Source of the DNA: Paenibacillus sp. ACRRY
GTDB lineage: Bacteria; Bacillota; Bacilli; Paenibacillales; Paenibacillaceae
Direction: 5' to 3'
Assembly: GCF_022346995.1 (NCBI RefSeq)
Contig: NZ_JAKRNM010000003.1
Location: 1 to 64,000 of the forward strand
Length of the DNA: 64,000 bases
Shown in pieces: positions 1 to 7,630 of the stretch (its first letter is position 1; every line of letters starts with the position of its first letter). A program made the position numbers and the translations under genes. The notes beneath the pieces are model-generated. The model was given only the letters and a program-made list of their open reading frames with translations, ran no database searches and was not told the DNA's origin.

Positions 1-497
1 GCGTATAGGCTGTAGATCTGATTGCCACTGGCGTATAACGTATGTAATCGGGTGAAGCCACGAACCACTTCTATGGAAGAGATGGAGTTGTTGCTGATGT
101 ACAGCCGGCCCAGTTCCTTCAGGTCAGCGAGTGCATCAATGGATGTAATATAATTGTTGCGGACATCGATTTCCCGGAGTTGTCCCAGATGCTTCAGCGG
201 GGTCAGATCCTCTATCTCATTGCCGTATAGGCGAAGGTGAGTCAGGTTAGTCGCATACTCCAGTCCCGACAGGCTCTGTATACCTGCATTACTCAGATCA
301 ACAACGGTGAGCTGTTCCAGGTCGGACGTAGTTAAGGGTGAATCTACCGGTTTGTTCAGGATCAGTTTAAGTCCGTTTTCCAGTGCAGGATCTTCTATGA
401 TGCCTTTGCCTGAGTCCATCGTTGCGTAGGCCATGGCTTGCCCAGACGCGCCGATACTTAGAATGAATACTAGAAACAATAATGCCATTCTTCTCAT
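1..497 (-). CDS. Leucine-rich-repeat exported protein, N-terminal part (runs off the left edge)
   Basis: Reading the minus strand from ATG at 497 gives 165 complete codons to the window edge. The first 24 or so residues are a signal peptide (MRRMALLFLVFILSIG, then a small-residue region ending near AMAYA). After a spacer come repeats of about 22 residues with the LRR pattern, such as LTHLRLYGNEIEDLTPLKHL and LGRLYISNNSISSIEVV, resembling internalin-type repeats. A GGAGGG ribosome site lies upstream. The in-frame ATG at 506 is only 2 bases from it, so the ATG at 497 is the better start. Probably a secreted or surface binding protein; its ligand cannot be told and the C-terminus, which would show the anchoring mode, is outside the window. 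Confidence 0.85.
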   Translation of the reverse strand, partial: MRRMALLFLVFILSIGASGQAMAYATMDSGKGIIEDPALENGLKLILNKPVDSPLTTSDLEQLTVVDLSNAGIQSLSGLEYATNLTHLRLYGNEIEDLTPLKHLGQLREIDVRNNYITSIDALADLKELGRLYISNNSISSIEVVRGFTRLHTLYASGNQIYSLY

Positions 498-506
498 TGC
501 ATGCAT

Positions 507-807
507 TCCCTCCGATACTTTTAAAATTCTCCTTGCTTTTATGTAGTCCATATCCAAAGTTAAAGTCAGAACAACAGGAATGAATCCTCAACATTTCTCT
601 AGTTATTAACCCATCAGCCGAGAAAAGGAACATCAATTTCAGGGGACAGGTAATAACGCTACTTCTATTCTATATGAAACAAGCCTTGATCTGTACTCCT
701 TCAGGTGAACTTTACCAAAAAAATCTTTTGGCCTGCGAGCCTTATTCATCCTACCCCGAGAAAGGGTATAGAAGAAGTAAATATGCAGGTGGAGGGGAGA
801 GGCGGTT
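507..807. other. Divergent intergenic region without a recognisable gene
   Basis: This 300-base stretch separates the minus-strand LRR gene from the plus-strand lipid kinase and should hold both promoters. I do not see a convincing -35/-10 pair or operator in it. An open frame on the minus strand crosses its left part but is out of frame with the LRR gene and has no ribosome site. Confidence 0.5.
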
Positions 808-1698
808 ATGCGTCAAGCCATGATCATTAGCAATCCGTCATCGGGAAAAGAAGAGGCTCAGCAGTACGTGTCTGAAGTTCAGGCGATTCTGGAATCACAG
901 CAATATCAAGTGAAGATTAATGAGACAGCTGGGGAGGGTGATGCAACCAGTTACTGTCTGGACGCCTGCCAGGGCGGCTGTGATCTGGTCATATCGATTG
1001 GGGGAGATGGCACGCTGCATGAAACCATTAATGGCATGATGGACCAAAATCATCGTCCCCGACTGGGTATTGTACCACTGGGTACAGTGAATGATTTTGC
1101 CCGTGCGCTCCAGCTGTCTCTCGATCCTGAAGAAGCCATTAAGCAGCTTGGTTCCAATCAGATTCGCAAGGTGGATCTGGGTAGAATTAATGATCGTCTC
1201 TTCGCCAACGTGGTGGCAGCCGGTTCTTTGGCTGAAGCATTATCTTCCGTCTCATCGGAAGACAAGTCGAAGCTGGGCTCCCTGGCTTATTTGAAGGAAG
1301 GATTGAAGGACCTCGTGTCCTCACCCGTCTATCCTTTGAAGATTGAATACGACGGGCTGACGTGGGAGGGTGAATCTCCATTGTTTCTTGCTGCGCTGAC
1401 CAATTCTGTTGGGGGATTTGAGAAGCTGTCTCCAGACGCAGCGGTGGACGATGGACTGATTCATTGTTTTGTGATCCGCAATATCAGTGTGTTCAACAGC
1501 CTGACACTGGGAACCTCCTTGTTGTTTGGGCATCTGAAGGACCATAAGGATGTGGATTATTTTACGGCAAAAGAGGTTCGGGTAAGCTGCACTGAATCGG
1601 TTCGCACCAATGTGGACGGGGAGGAAGGGCCCGCATTGCCAATCCAGATCAGCGTTCTGCCTCAACATATTGAAGTGATTGTTCCTCAAGAAACGTAA
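808..1698 (+). CDS. YegS/BmrU-type diacylglycerol or lipid kinase
   Basis: A 296-residue protein of the DAGK catalytic family, the usual length for this group. The nucleotide-binding signature SIGGDGTLHETINGM lies near residue 65-78, followed by the typical GIVPLGTVNDFARAL segment at about residue 95. These enzymes phosphorylate diacylglycerol or related lipids with ATP, on the cytoplasmic face of the membrane. The start is ATG at 808 with GGAGGGGAG just upstream. The gene stands alone between a divergent LRR gene and a reductase. Family assignment is firm; the lipid substrate is not visible. Confidence 0.9.
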   Translation: MRQAMIISNPSSGKEEAQQYVSEVQAILESQQYQVKINETAGEGDATSYCLDACQGGCDLVISIGGDGTLHETINGMMDQNHRPRLGIVPLGTVNDFARALQLSLDPEEAIKQLGSNQIRKVDLGRINDRLFANVVAAGSLAEALSSVSSEDKSKLGSLAYLKEGLKDLVSSPVYPLKIEYDGLTWEGESPLFLAALTNSVGGFEKLSPDAAVDDGLIHCFVIRNISVFNSLTLGTSLLFGHLKDHKDVDYFTAKEVRVSCTESVRTNVDGEEGPALPIQISVLPQHIEVIVPQET

Positions 1699-1840
1699 GC
1701 CTGTCGGGAAATTGAGAAAAAACGACCATTTTTCCATATAAGATGTCTAAAAATCCATTGAAACCGATTGCAGATCTGTGTCACAATCAAAGCTGGAAGA
1801 CAAGTATATACAATCTATCCGAATATGGAGGGAAATCACC

Positions 1841-2758
1841 TTGAGAACAATAAAACTTGGCAGCAGCTCACTTGAAGTACCAGTTGTGGCCGTAGGCTGC
1901 ATGCGAATCAACTCACTCGGCAACAAAGAGGCAGAACAATTTGTTCATTCCGCCATGGAAGTCGGTGCGAACTTCTTCGACCATGCTGATATTTATGGAA
2001 ATGGGGCATGTGAAGAGATTTTTGCAGAGGCGGTACAGATGAATCCCCAGGTTCGTGAAAATATGATTTTGCAATCCAAATGCGGTATCCGCAAGGGTAT
2101 GTTTGATTTCTCCAAAGAGCACATCCTGAATTCAGTAGATGGCATTCTGCAGCGTCTGAAAACCGAGTATCTTGATGTTCTACTGTTGCACCGTCCAGAT
2201 ACTCTCGTGGAGCCGGAAGAAGTGGCAGAGGCGTTTGATCTGCTCGAACGCGAAGGCAAAGTGCGCCATTTCGGTGTATCCAACCAGAACCCGAACCAGA
2301 TCGAACTGTTGAAAAAATACGTGAAGCAGCCGCTGGTAGCCAACCAGCTGCAGCTGAGTATTACCAACACAACAATGATCTCCAGCGGGATCAACGTGAA
2401 CATGGAGAACGATGCAGCCGTGAACCGTGATGGCAGTATTCTGGATTATTGCCGTTTGCATGATATCACGATTCAGCCATGGTCTCCGTTCCAGTATGGT
2501 TTCTTCGAAGGTGTATTCCTGGGCAGCGACAAGTTCCCGGAACTGAATGCCAAGATTGATGAGATTGCAGCCAAGTATGATGTGAGCAACACCACCATCG
2601 CGATTGCCTGGTTGCTGCGTCACCCGGCTCAGATGCAGCCTGTAACTGGCACAACGAATATTGAGCGCCTGAAGGACTGTGTCAAAGCCGGAGATGTTCA
2701 TCTTACACGTCAGGAGTGGTACGAAATCTATCGTGCTGCTGGCAACATCCTGCCTTAA
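1841..2758 (+). CDS. Aldo/keto reductase (YdhF-like)
   Basis: A 305-residue NADPH-dependent oxidoreductase of the aldo/keto reductase superfamily. The TIM-barrel landmarks are visible: FFDHADIYGNG with the catalytic Asp and Tyr, LDVLLLHRPD with the active-site His, and FGVSNQNPNQ. The open frame could begin at ATG 1778, but TTG 1841 has a strong GGAGGG site at 1827-1832 and gives the normal N-terminus (MRTIKLGSSSLEVPVVAVGC), so I use it. A perfect hairpin terminator follows, so it is monocistronic. The substrate is unknown. Confidence 0.88.
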   Translation: MRTIKLGSSSLEVPVVAVGCMRINSLGNKEAEQFVHSAMEVGANFFDHADIYGNGACEEIFAEAVQMNPQVRENMILQSKCGIRKGMFDFSKEHILNSVDGILQRLKTEYLDVLLLHRPDTLVEPEEVAEAFDLLEREGKVRHFGVSNQNPNQIELLKKYVKQPLVANQLQLSITNTTMISSGINVNMENDAAVNRDGSILDYCRLHDITIQPWSPFQYGFFEGVFLGSDKFPELNAKIDEIAAKYDVSNTTIAIAWLLRHPAQMQPVTGTTNIERLKDCVKAGDVHLTRQEWYEIYRAAGNILP

Positions 2759-2801
2759 ATCTAGTTCACAAACAGAGTCGTAGAGTCTACTCTCTTCTAC
2801 G

Positions 2802-2836
2802 AAAACACGAGCGTTTATTCTGCTCGTGTTTTTTTG
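2802..2836 (+). terminator. Rho-independent terminator after the aldo/keto reductase
   Basis: AAAACACGAGC pairs exactly with GCTCGTGTTTT around a 9-base loop, followed by a run of T. Confidence 0.9.
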
Positions 2837-2946
2837 TTTTTTCCTGATTTGATGCGAGTTAATTCCCGGTATAAAATAGAGAAACGGGGTTTATTTTATC
2901 AAAAGGATTAAATTGTAAGTAATACAAATTAGTTGAATTTATTATG

Positions 2947-2975
2947 TTGACCCTTTCTTTTGGATTACATATAAT
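2947..2975 (+). promoter_or_regulatory. Sigma-A promoter of the receptor-propeptide unit
   Basis: TTGACC and TATAAT are separated by 17 bases, close to the housekeeping consensus. Transcription would begin near 2982, about 50 bases before the receptor start. This is one of the strongest promoters visible in the window. Confidence 0.8.
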
Positions 2976-3032
2976 TACTTTTGCATACCGTTAATCCTGT
3001 ATATGGCTTTTATTTGGGAGGGTGGTGTTCGT

Positions 3033-4415
3033 TTGGAGCCGACAACCACGATTCGCGATCATTTAGAGAATTACTTGAAGCGCGAGCAGATGTCCATCAG
3101 TTTTTTTTCGGAAACGTCAGGTATTAATTCGGGTACGCTGAGCAATATTTTGAACAAAAACCGCCCGATTGCGATGCAGCAGTTGGACCGAATCACTTCA
3201 GCCATGAAGCTTGAAGAAGGCCATTTCTATGAATTGTATATAGATGAGTGTTTCGTTCATGCCACCCCCGACTGGCGAAGACTGGGCCCCTTCCTTCACC
3301 GTTGTGCGGAGTTAGACAAGCTAAATTGTATTGAAGAGGTTATCCAATTAATGATGGATAATCTATCGTATATTCCCCTTTTATTTGATCTGGCCGAGGA
3401 GTTCTACCACGAAGGTAAATTTAAACCAGCCATTCTCTTATATGAAACGATCGCCGAGAGTGAGAAAATGCAGCATTCGGAGCGTCTCGCTCTATGTCAG
3501 TATCGGCTGTTCAAGCTGGGTCTGACCAATGACCAGCAGAGAAACCTGATCATCGCAGCCAAATTCGAGTATTATGTCGATCGCCTGGATGAACGATATC
3601 AGTTGGACGCTCTTAATGAACTGATCAATGCTTTTGGAGCATTACACCGATGGAGCAAAGTGCAGGAGCTGTCCGAGAAGCTGAAGGTGAAGGCAACCAT
3701 CCATTATGAATTGAATGGCAGAAGAAAACAGGAAGAAACAAAAAGGCCTATTGTGTTCTACATCCTTTATTCCGATTTGGCTGCTGGAAGTGCATGCTAT
3801 CATCTCAAGGATTACGATAATGCTTTAAAATTTGTTTCGTTATATGCAGATAACAGCTGGGTTAAAGATCCCGACCAGGATGAGATTTTGGTTATTAATC
3901 AGTTCCAAGAATGGGCTGAAGCAAATCGTTATATCTATCAATTAATGGCTGGGCAGTTCGAGGTACTGTCCTCCTATTTAAAATATATATCTACCAAGGA
4001 AAACGAAATTTTCCCTGCGCTTTGCGATATAGTCACCGCTGCTAATCGTTATGGTGAAGATATTGATTATGTTCTTGAACAGTATCAGTCCTATTTTACG
4101 TATCAGGAACAGAGTAATCGAATCGGGAAGGTTAGCAAGCAGGTTACAGATGATCGTTATTTACGTCTTTTAGCTGATCTTGGAGCGTATTATCTAAAGA
4201 AAGATGAGTATTTTAAAGGCTTGGGATATGTGCTTGATAGTTTGAGATTTTCTATTGAAATTAGCAGCGGCAGGGGTATGCTAAGAGGTATCGGACTGTT
4301 TGAACAGTATAGGGATTATGCGACCGATACAGCCAAGCAGCAGTACAAAATGATCATTAGTGAGGTGCAGAAACTCAATGAAGAGAAAGTTGGCTTTGCT
4401 GATAGCTACATGTAG
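3033..4415 (+). CDS. HTH-TPR peptide-receptor transcription regulator (RRNPP-like, AloR-type)
   Basis: A 460-residue cytoplasmic regulator. Residues 1-60 form an XRE-type helix-turn-helix (SISFFSETSGINSGTLSNIL). The remainder is all helical with TPR-like pairs, for example LLFDLAEEFYHEGKFKPAIL and LADLGAYYLKKDEYFKGLGY. That is the layout of RRNPP receptors (PlcR, NprR, AimR), which change DNA binding when an imported peptide docks in the TPR groove. TTG 3033 is preferred over ATG 3003 because GGGAGGGTGG lies at 3016-3025. The 3' end overlaps by 38 bases, in the +1 frame, a 46-codon exported propeptide. That strongly supports a quorum-sensing receptor like the AloR proteins described in Paenibacillus polymyxa. 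Its target genes are not evident. Confidence 0.82.
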   Translation: MEPTTTIRDHLENYLKREQMSISFFSETSGINSGTLSNILNKNRPIAMQQLDRITSAMKLEEGHFYELYIDECFVHATPDWRRLGPFLHRCAELDKLNCIEEVIQLMMDNLSYIPLLFDLAEEFYHEGKFKPAILLYETIAESEKMQHSERLALCQYRLFKLGLTNDQQRNLIIAAKFEYYVDRLDERYQLDALNELINAFGALHRWSKVQELSEKLKVKATIHYELNGRRKQEETKRPIVFYILYSDLAAGSACYHLKDYDNALKFVSLYADNSWVKDPDQDEILVINQFQEWAEANRYIYQLMAGQFEVLSSYLKYISTKENEIFPALCDIVTAANRYGEDIDYVLEQYQSYFTYQEQSNRIGKVSKQVTDDRYLRLLADLGAYYLKKDEYFKGLGYVLDSLRFSIEISSGRGMLRGIGLFEQYRDYATDTAKQQYKMIISEVQKLNEEKVGFADSYM

Positions 4416-4518
4416 CATTGTGGTAAGCATACTAACTCCTGCAAGTGAGCCTGACTTAAGTACGGATGCTCCGAACCCTGCAATTATGAGAACCGCTGAT
4501 CATGGATTTGGCACTTAA
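4378..4518 (+). CDS. Exported quorum-sensing propeptide (AloP/Phr-like)
   Basis: A 46-codon frame begins at ATG 4378 inside the end of the receptor gene, with GAGGTG at 4362-4367 as ribosome site. The product starts MKRKLALLIATCSIVV, a classic lysine/arginine n-region plus hydrophobic core, then SILTPASEPDL and a polar tail ending IMRTADHGFGT. This is the form of Phr, PapR and AloP precursors: secretion by Sec, cleavage outside, and re-import of a short C-terminal peptide. The tail DHGFGT has the x-H-G-x-G-x pattern I recall for AloP mature peptides of P. polymyxa. The overlap and the shared terminator imply co-transcription and translational coupling with the receptor. The exact mature peptide is inferred. 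Confidence 0.78.
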   Translation: MKRKLALLIATCSIVVSILTPASEPDLSTDAPNPAIMRTADHGFGT

Positions 4519-4536
4519 CCCCATTAGAAAATTGGA

Positions 4537-4571
4537 ATGCTTCTGAATATTCATTCAGAGGCGTTTTTTTG
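4537..4571 (+). terminator. Terminator closing the receptor-propeptide unit
   Basis: ATGCTTCTGAAT pairs with ATTCAGAGGCGT (including G-T wobbles) around a 4-base loop, followed by seven T. It sits 18 bases after the propeptide stop. Confidence 0.88.
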
Positions 4572-4638
4572 TTTGTGTTTGTCATGAACTAACCGAACCT
4601 GCAGATTCAAAAAAATCAAGATGCGGGATATTCGGCTA

Positions 4639-4688
4639 TTTACTTTTGGATATCTGTGTACTATAGTTAGTTGCATGAGTAACTAACC
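4639..4688 (+). promoter_or_regulatory. Promoter with overlapping inverted repeat before the GntR-ABC operon
   Basis: TTTACT (4639-4644) and TATAGT (4662-4667) are 17 bases apart. The -10 element runs into an inverted repeat, GTTAGTT at 4666-4672 and AACTAAC at 4681-4687, spaced 8 bases. Its position over the start of transcription fits autorepression by the GntR protein encoded next. Confidence 0.65.
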
Positions 4689-4727
4689 AATTAACCAATT
4701 AACCTAAATAACGAAAGTTGGATTGGC

Positions 4728-5108
4728 ATGAAATCGACTTTGGATGAATCACAGCCCATATTTCATCAGATTGCCATGATGATTATGGATGATATTGTGG
4801 AAGGCAGATTACAAGCGGAAGAGCAGGTTCCATCGACCAATGAGCTCTCGCGGTTCTACAATATCAATCCGGCAACAGCGCGCAAAGGGCTGCAGGAGCT
4901 TGTGGACAGAGGAATCATTTATAAACAGCGAGGTGTTGGGATGTTTGTTGCCAAAGGAGCAAGAGATGCACTGTTGGTCGAGCGAAAACAGCATTTTTAC
5001 GAAGAATACATTATGCCACTGCTCGAGGAAGCCAGACGGATTCATATGAATGAAGACATGATTATTGATCTGATTAAAGGCAAGAGAGACAAGGAGAGTG
5101 AGTCATGA
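4728..5108 (+). CDS. GntR-family regulator, YtrA subfamily
   Basis: A 126-residue protein: an N-terminal winged helix (PIFHQIAMMIMDDIVEGRLQ, then QVPSTNELSRFYNINPATAR) and only a short helical tail, the small-effector-domain layout of the YtrA subgroup. Such repressors control the ABC transporter encoded with them. The stop overlaps the next start (ATGA at 5105-5108), which shows tight coupling. An inverted repeat overlaps the upstream -10 element. The inducer is unknown; cell-envelope-active compounds are the usual suspects for this family. Confidence 0.88.
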   Translation: MKSTLDESQPIFHQIAMMIMDDIVEGRLQAEEQVPSTNELSRFYNINPATARKGLQELVDRGIIYKQRGVGMFVAKGARDALLVERKQHFYEEYIMPLLEEARRIHMNEDMIIDLIKGKRDKESES

Positions 5109-5980
5109 TTCGTATAGATCAGGTAAGTTATGGTTATCATCAGACACCTGTTTTGGACCATGTCACATTGCATGAAAGTGAGCCGGTCATTAGTGCGATC
5201 TGGGGGAGGAATGGCGCCGGAAAAACAACACTTATGAGTTTGCTTGCAGGGCATAATCGTCCTGATCAAGGCAGCATTCAGGTTATGGGGGAGGACCCCT
5301 ACAATAATCTGGCTGCCCAGAAGCATCTCTGTTATGTTCAGGAGAATCATCCGCTGGGCAGGAATTGGACGATAAGTGACCTGGTACGATTCGGTCAGTA
5401 TTTCCATCCGGAGTGGAATCAAGAATTTGCAGAGCGGTTAATTGACCTGTTTGAACTGCCATCCAAAAGGAAGATCGTCAAATTCTCCAAAGGGATGAAG
5501 ACAGCAGCCCAGATGGTTCTTGGCCTCGCGAGCTATGCGAGTGTTACCATTCTGGATGAGCCGACCAACGGACTGGATGCAGAGAAACGCAAATTTTTCT
5601 ATAATGCCTTACTTGAAAGTTATGAAGAGCATCCCCGTTTGATTTTGGTTTCTACCCATCATATTGAAGAGATTCAGCCGTTATGTGAGTCACTCATCGT
5701 GCTCCATCAAGGCGGCGTACTGTGTCATGAGCAGATGGAAGAGATACGTGAAAAGGGAATTCTTCTAACAGGGTTAATTCGTGATGTTGATCAGGTTACC
5801 CAAGGTGAAAAAATCATTGAGTCTGCACAGCTCGGGTCAACGAAAAAGGTGATGATTGACGCCTCTTACTCCAAGGAATGGAGAGATATTGCGCAGGCGC
5901 ATGGTCTTTCCATCGAAAAAGCCACACTGCAGGACTACTTGGTCAACCTGACGCGGAAACAGGAGGTGCTTAAGGGATGA
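5105..5980 (+). CDS. ABC transporter ATP-binding protein (YtrB-like)
   Basis: A 291-residue ATPase. Walker A is GRNGAGKTT near residue 37. The signature motif is degenerate (FSKGMKTAAQ). Walker B reads VTILDEPTNGLD, followed by an H-loop STHH. This combination is common in export-type ABC ATPases of the CcmA/YtrB group. It overlaps the regulator upstream and the permease downstream by four bases each (ATGA), so the three genes form one operon. The substrate is not predictable. Confidence 0.9.
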   Translation: MIRIDQVSYGYHQTPVLDHVTLHESEPVISAIWGRNGAGKTTLMSLLAGHNRPDQGSIQVMGEDPYNNLAAQKHLCYVQENHPLGRNWTISDLVRFGQYFHPEWNQEFAERLIDLFELPSKRKIVKFSKGMKTAAQMVLGLASYASVTILDEPTNGLDAEKRKFFYNALLESYEEHPRLILVSTHHIEEIQPLCESLIVLHQGGVLCHEQMEEIREKGILLTGLIRDVDQVTQGEKIIESAQLGSTKKVMIDASYSKEWRDIAQAHGLSIEKATLQDYLVNLTRKQEVLKG

Positions 5981-6675
5981 ATGCAGTCAAAGGTACAAAT
6001 CGATTGATTTTGGATGACATGCGCTGGTATCTCATGCTCTTCTCACTCATTACACTTATGCTTACGGCAGTATATCTGGCAGTGGGTTTCATATTTGATG
6101 TTGCGTTTACCACTCAGCTGTTCGGGCCCATGTACGGAGGGATCTGTGCATTTGCCGTGGCAGGCCTCATTACGCTGTATCCCGTTGCAATTGGACTTGG
6201 GAGCACCCGAATTCAGTTTCTGAAATCCTTCTACCTCATCTCTGCATGGATGGTGGTTGGTACCATTACCATTCTGAATGTGATCTATCTCATCATGCAT
6301 CTGCTTCATGAAGCTGGATGGCTTGGAGTAACCTTTTATCAGCTGGGTAGGCTGCATTCAAGTGATTATCAATTCCTGTCCTATCTCTGGATTGACTTGA
6401 TGATTGGATTTTTGGTCCTCGGGTTATCCATCTTTTTGACGGTTTGCTGGATACGGCTTGGGATGCGAAATTTCCTGATCCTGTTCTTCGGCTTGGGTCT
6501 GATTCTTACGCTGGCTTTCGTTTTGTCTGACCTGAGTGTTCTCGTAAAATGGTTTACGAGTATAAACATCCTGTTGTTTGCCACGGTCTTGGGGGCTGTG
6601 AGCTGGGGATTGATTCTATGCACCTATCCCATGATGAAGAATGCACCGCTTACGATGAAGGGCAGAAAAGAGTAG
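5977..6675 (+). CDS. ABC transporter membrane subunit
   Basis: A 232-residue membrane protein with about six hydrophobic segments (for example LMLFSLITLMLTAVYLAVGF and ILFFGLGLILTLAFVLS). It overlaps the ATPase gene by 4 bases and is the obvious partner of the YtrB-like ATPase. No motif indicates a substrate. A terminator follows at 6732. Confidence 0.85.
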   Translation: MNAVKGTNRLILDDMRWYLMLFSLITLMLTAVYLAVGFIFDVAFTTQLFGPMYGGICAFAVAGLITLYPVAIGLGSTRIQFLKSFYLISAWMVVGTITILNVIYLIMHLLHEAGWLGVTFYQLGRLHSSDYQFLSYLWIDLMIGFLVLGLSIFLTVCWIRLGMRNFLILFFGLGLILTLAFVLSDLSVLVKWFTSINILLFATVLGAVSWGLILCTYPMMKNAPLTMKGRKE

Positions 6676-6731
6676 CAGAGTTACCCGTATACGTTAGAAG
6701 GCTATGTGGATCTATGGAATCAAACTTGAAC

Positions 6732-6763
6732 AAACACGAGTGCATTCCTGCCTCGTGTTTTTC
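6732..6763 (+). terminator. Terminator of the GntR-ABC operon
   Basis: AAACACGAG pairs with CTCGTGTTT around an 11-base loop and continues into T. It lies between convergent genes. Confidence 0.85.
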
Positions 6764-6797
6764 TGTGTATATAACTACGCCTGCAACTGTAATCTTC

Positions 6798-7574
6798 TTA
6801 GCGTGTTTCAAGTAAAATGCTTCGTCCGAGTTCCTTCAAGTGTTCCATGGCACTCTGATAAGGATAAGGTCCATAGCTTACCCGGGCTACCCCGAATCTC
6901 GCGAGCTGTGCTGGTGTTGGCTCATTAGATGTCACCATTACGTTTACTGGAAGCGGAGAACGTTCACATAATTCCTGAATGAGTTGTGAGTCCAGCAGAC
7001 CTGGAACGAATAGCCCGCTGGCTCCTGCCTCTGCATAAGCGTGGGACCGTAATAGGGCTTCTTCCAGATGGAATGAGGTATGCTGCGCTGGGGCCGTTTG
7101 CAGAAATATATCCGTGCGAGCATTAATGAATAGGGGAATGTCCATCAGTTCAGCGGCTTCCCGAGCGGCTCTCAAGCGCAGAACGAATTCCTCAATGGCA
7201 TAGAGGCCTGTTTCATCGGGAAGTTGATCTTCAATGTTAATGCCGATAGCACCATGCTCAATTACCCGGAGGACATTTTCCTTCACTTCTGACGCATACC
7301 TGCCATGCCCTCCCTCAATATCGATGGTAACAGGCAGTTTAGTGCTGGATGTGATTCGAGCCAGATTGGAAAGTACCCATTCAAACGGCATGTTCTCTCC
7401 ATCCTGCTCACCATGAGCCGCAGCAACAGACCAGCTACCGGTGGCTATGGCTGCGGCTCCAATCGATTCAATGACTTGCGTGCTTCCAGCATCCCACACA
7501 TTGATTAGCACGAGTGGATTACCTTTGGTGTGTAGCTGGTGAAATAGCTCTGCTTGTTCTTTCAGATTTTGCAT
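6798..7574 (-). CDS. Isocitrate lyase/PEP mutase superfamily protein
   Basis: A 258-residue single-domain barrel. Family marks are visible: LVLINVWDAGS near the start, IDIEGGHG, GINIEDQ and LFINARTDIFL, which supply the metal- and phosphoenolpyruvate-type oxyanion-binding residues. Members include PEP mutase, oxaloacetate decarboxylases and carboxyvinyl-phosphonate enzymes. The catalytic loop cysteine pattern (KKCGH) of isocitrate lyase is not seen, so it is not a glyoxylate-cycle enzyme. It lies 56 bases downstream of ada on the same strand and may be read through from it. The reaction is not assignable from sequence. Confidence 0.85.
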   Translation of the reverse strand: MQNLKEQAELFHQLHTKGNPLVLINVWDAGSTQVIESIGAAAIATGSWSVAAAHGEQDGENMPFEWVLSNLARITSSTKLPVTIDIEGGHGRYASEVKENVLRVIEHGAIGINIEDQLPDETGLYAIEEFVLRLRAAREAAELMDIPLFINARTDIFLQTAPAQHTSFHLEEALLRSHAYAEAGASGLFVPGLLDSQLIQELCERSPLPVNVMVTSNEPTPAQLARFGVARVSYGPYPYQSAMEHLKELGRSILLETR

Positions 7575-7630
7575 AGGATGATTCTCCTCCGTTATAACGT
7601 TATAAATGGATTAAGTGAACTGACCATATC

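Noticed and set aside
367..636. 89-residue minus-strand frame over the start of the LRR gene
   Set aside because: It is out of frame with the LRR coding sequence, has no ribosome site and a composition unlike a protein; the LRR frame explains the region.
7592..7605. 14-base palindrome TTATAACGTTATAA between ada and the PEP-mutase-family gene
   Set aside because: AT-rich and short enough to occur by chance; its spacing does not fit a promoter and nothing else supports an operator.
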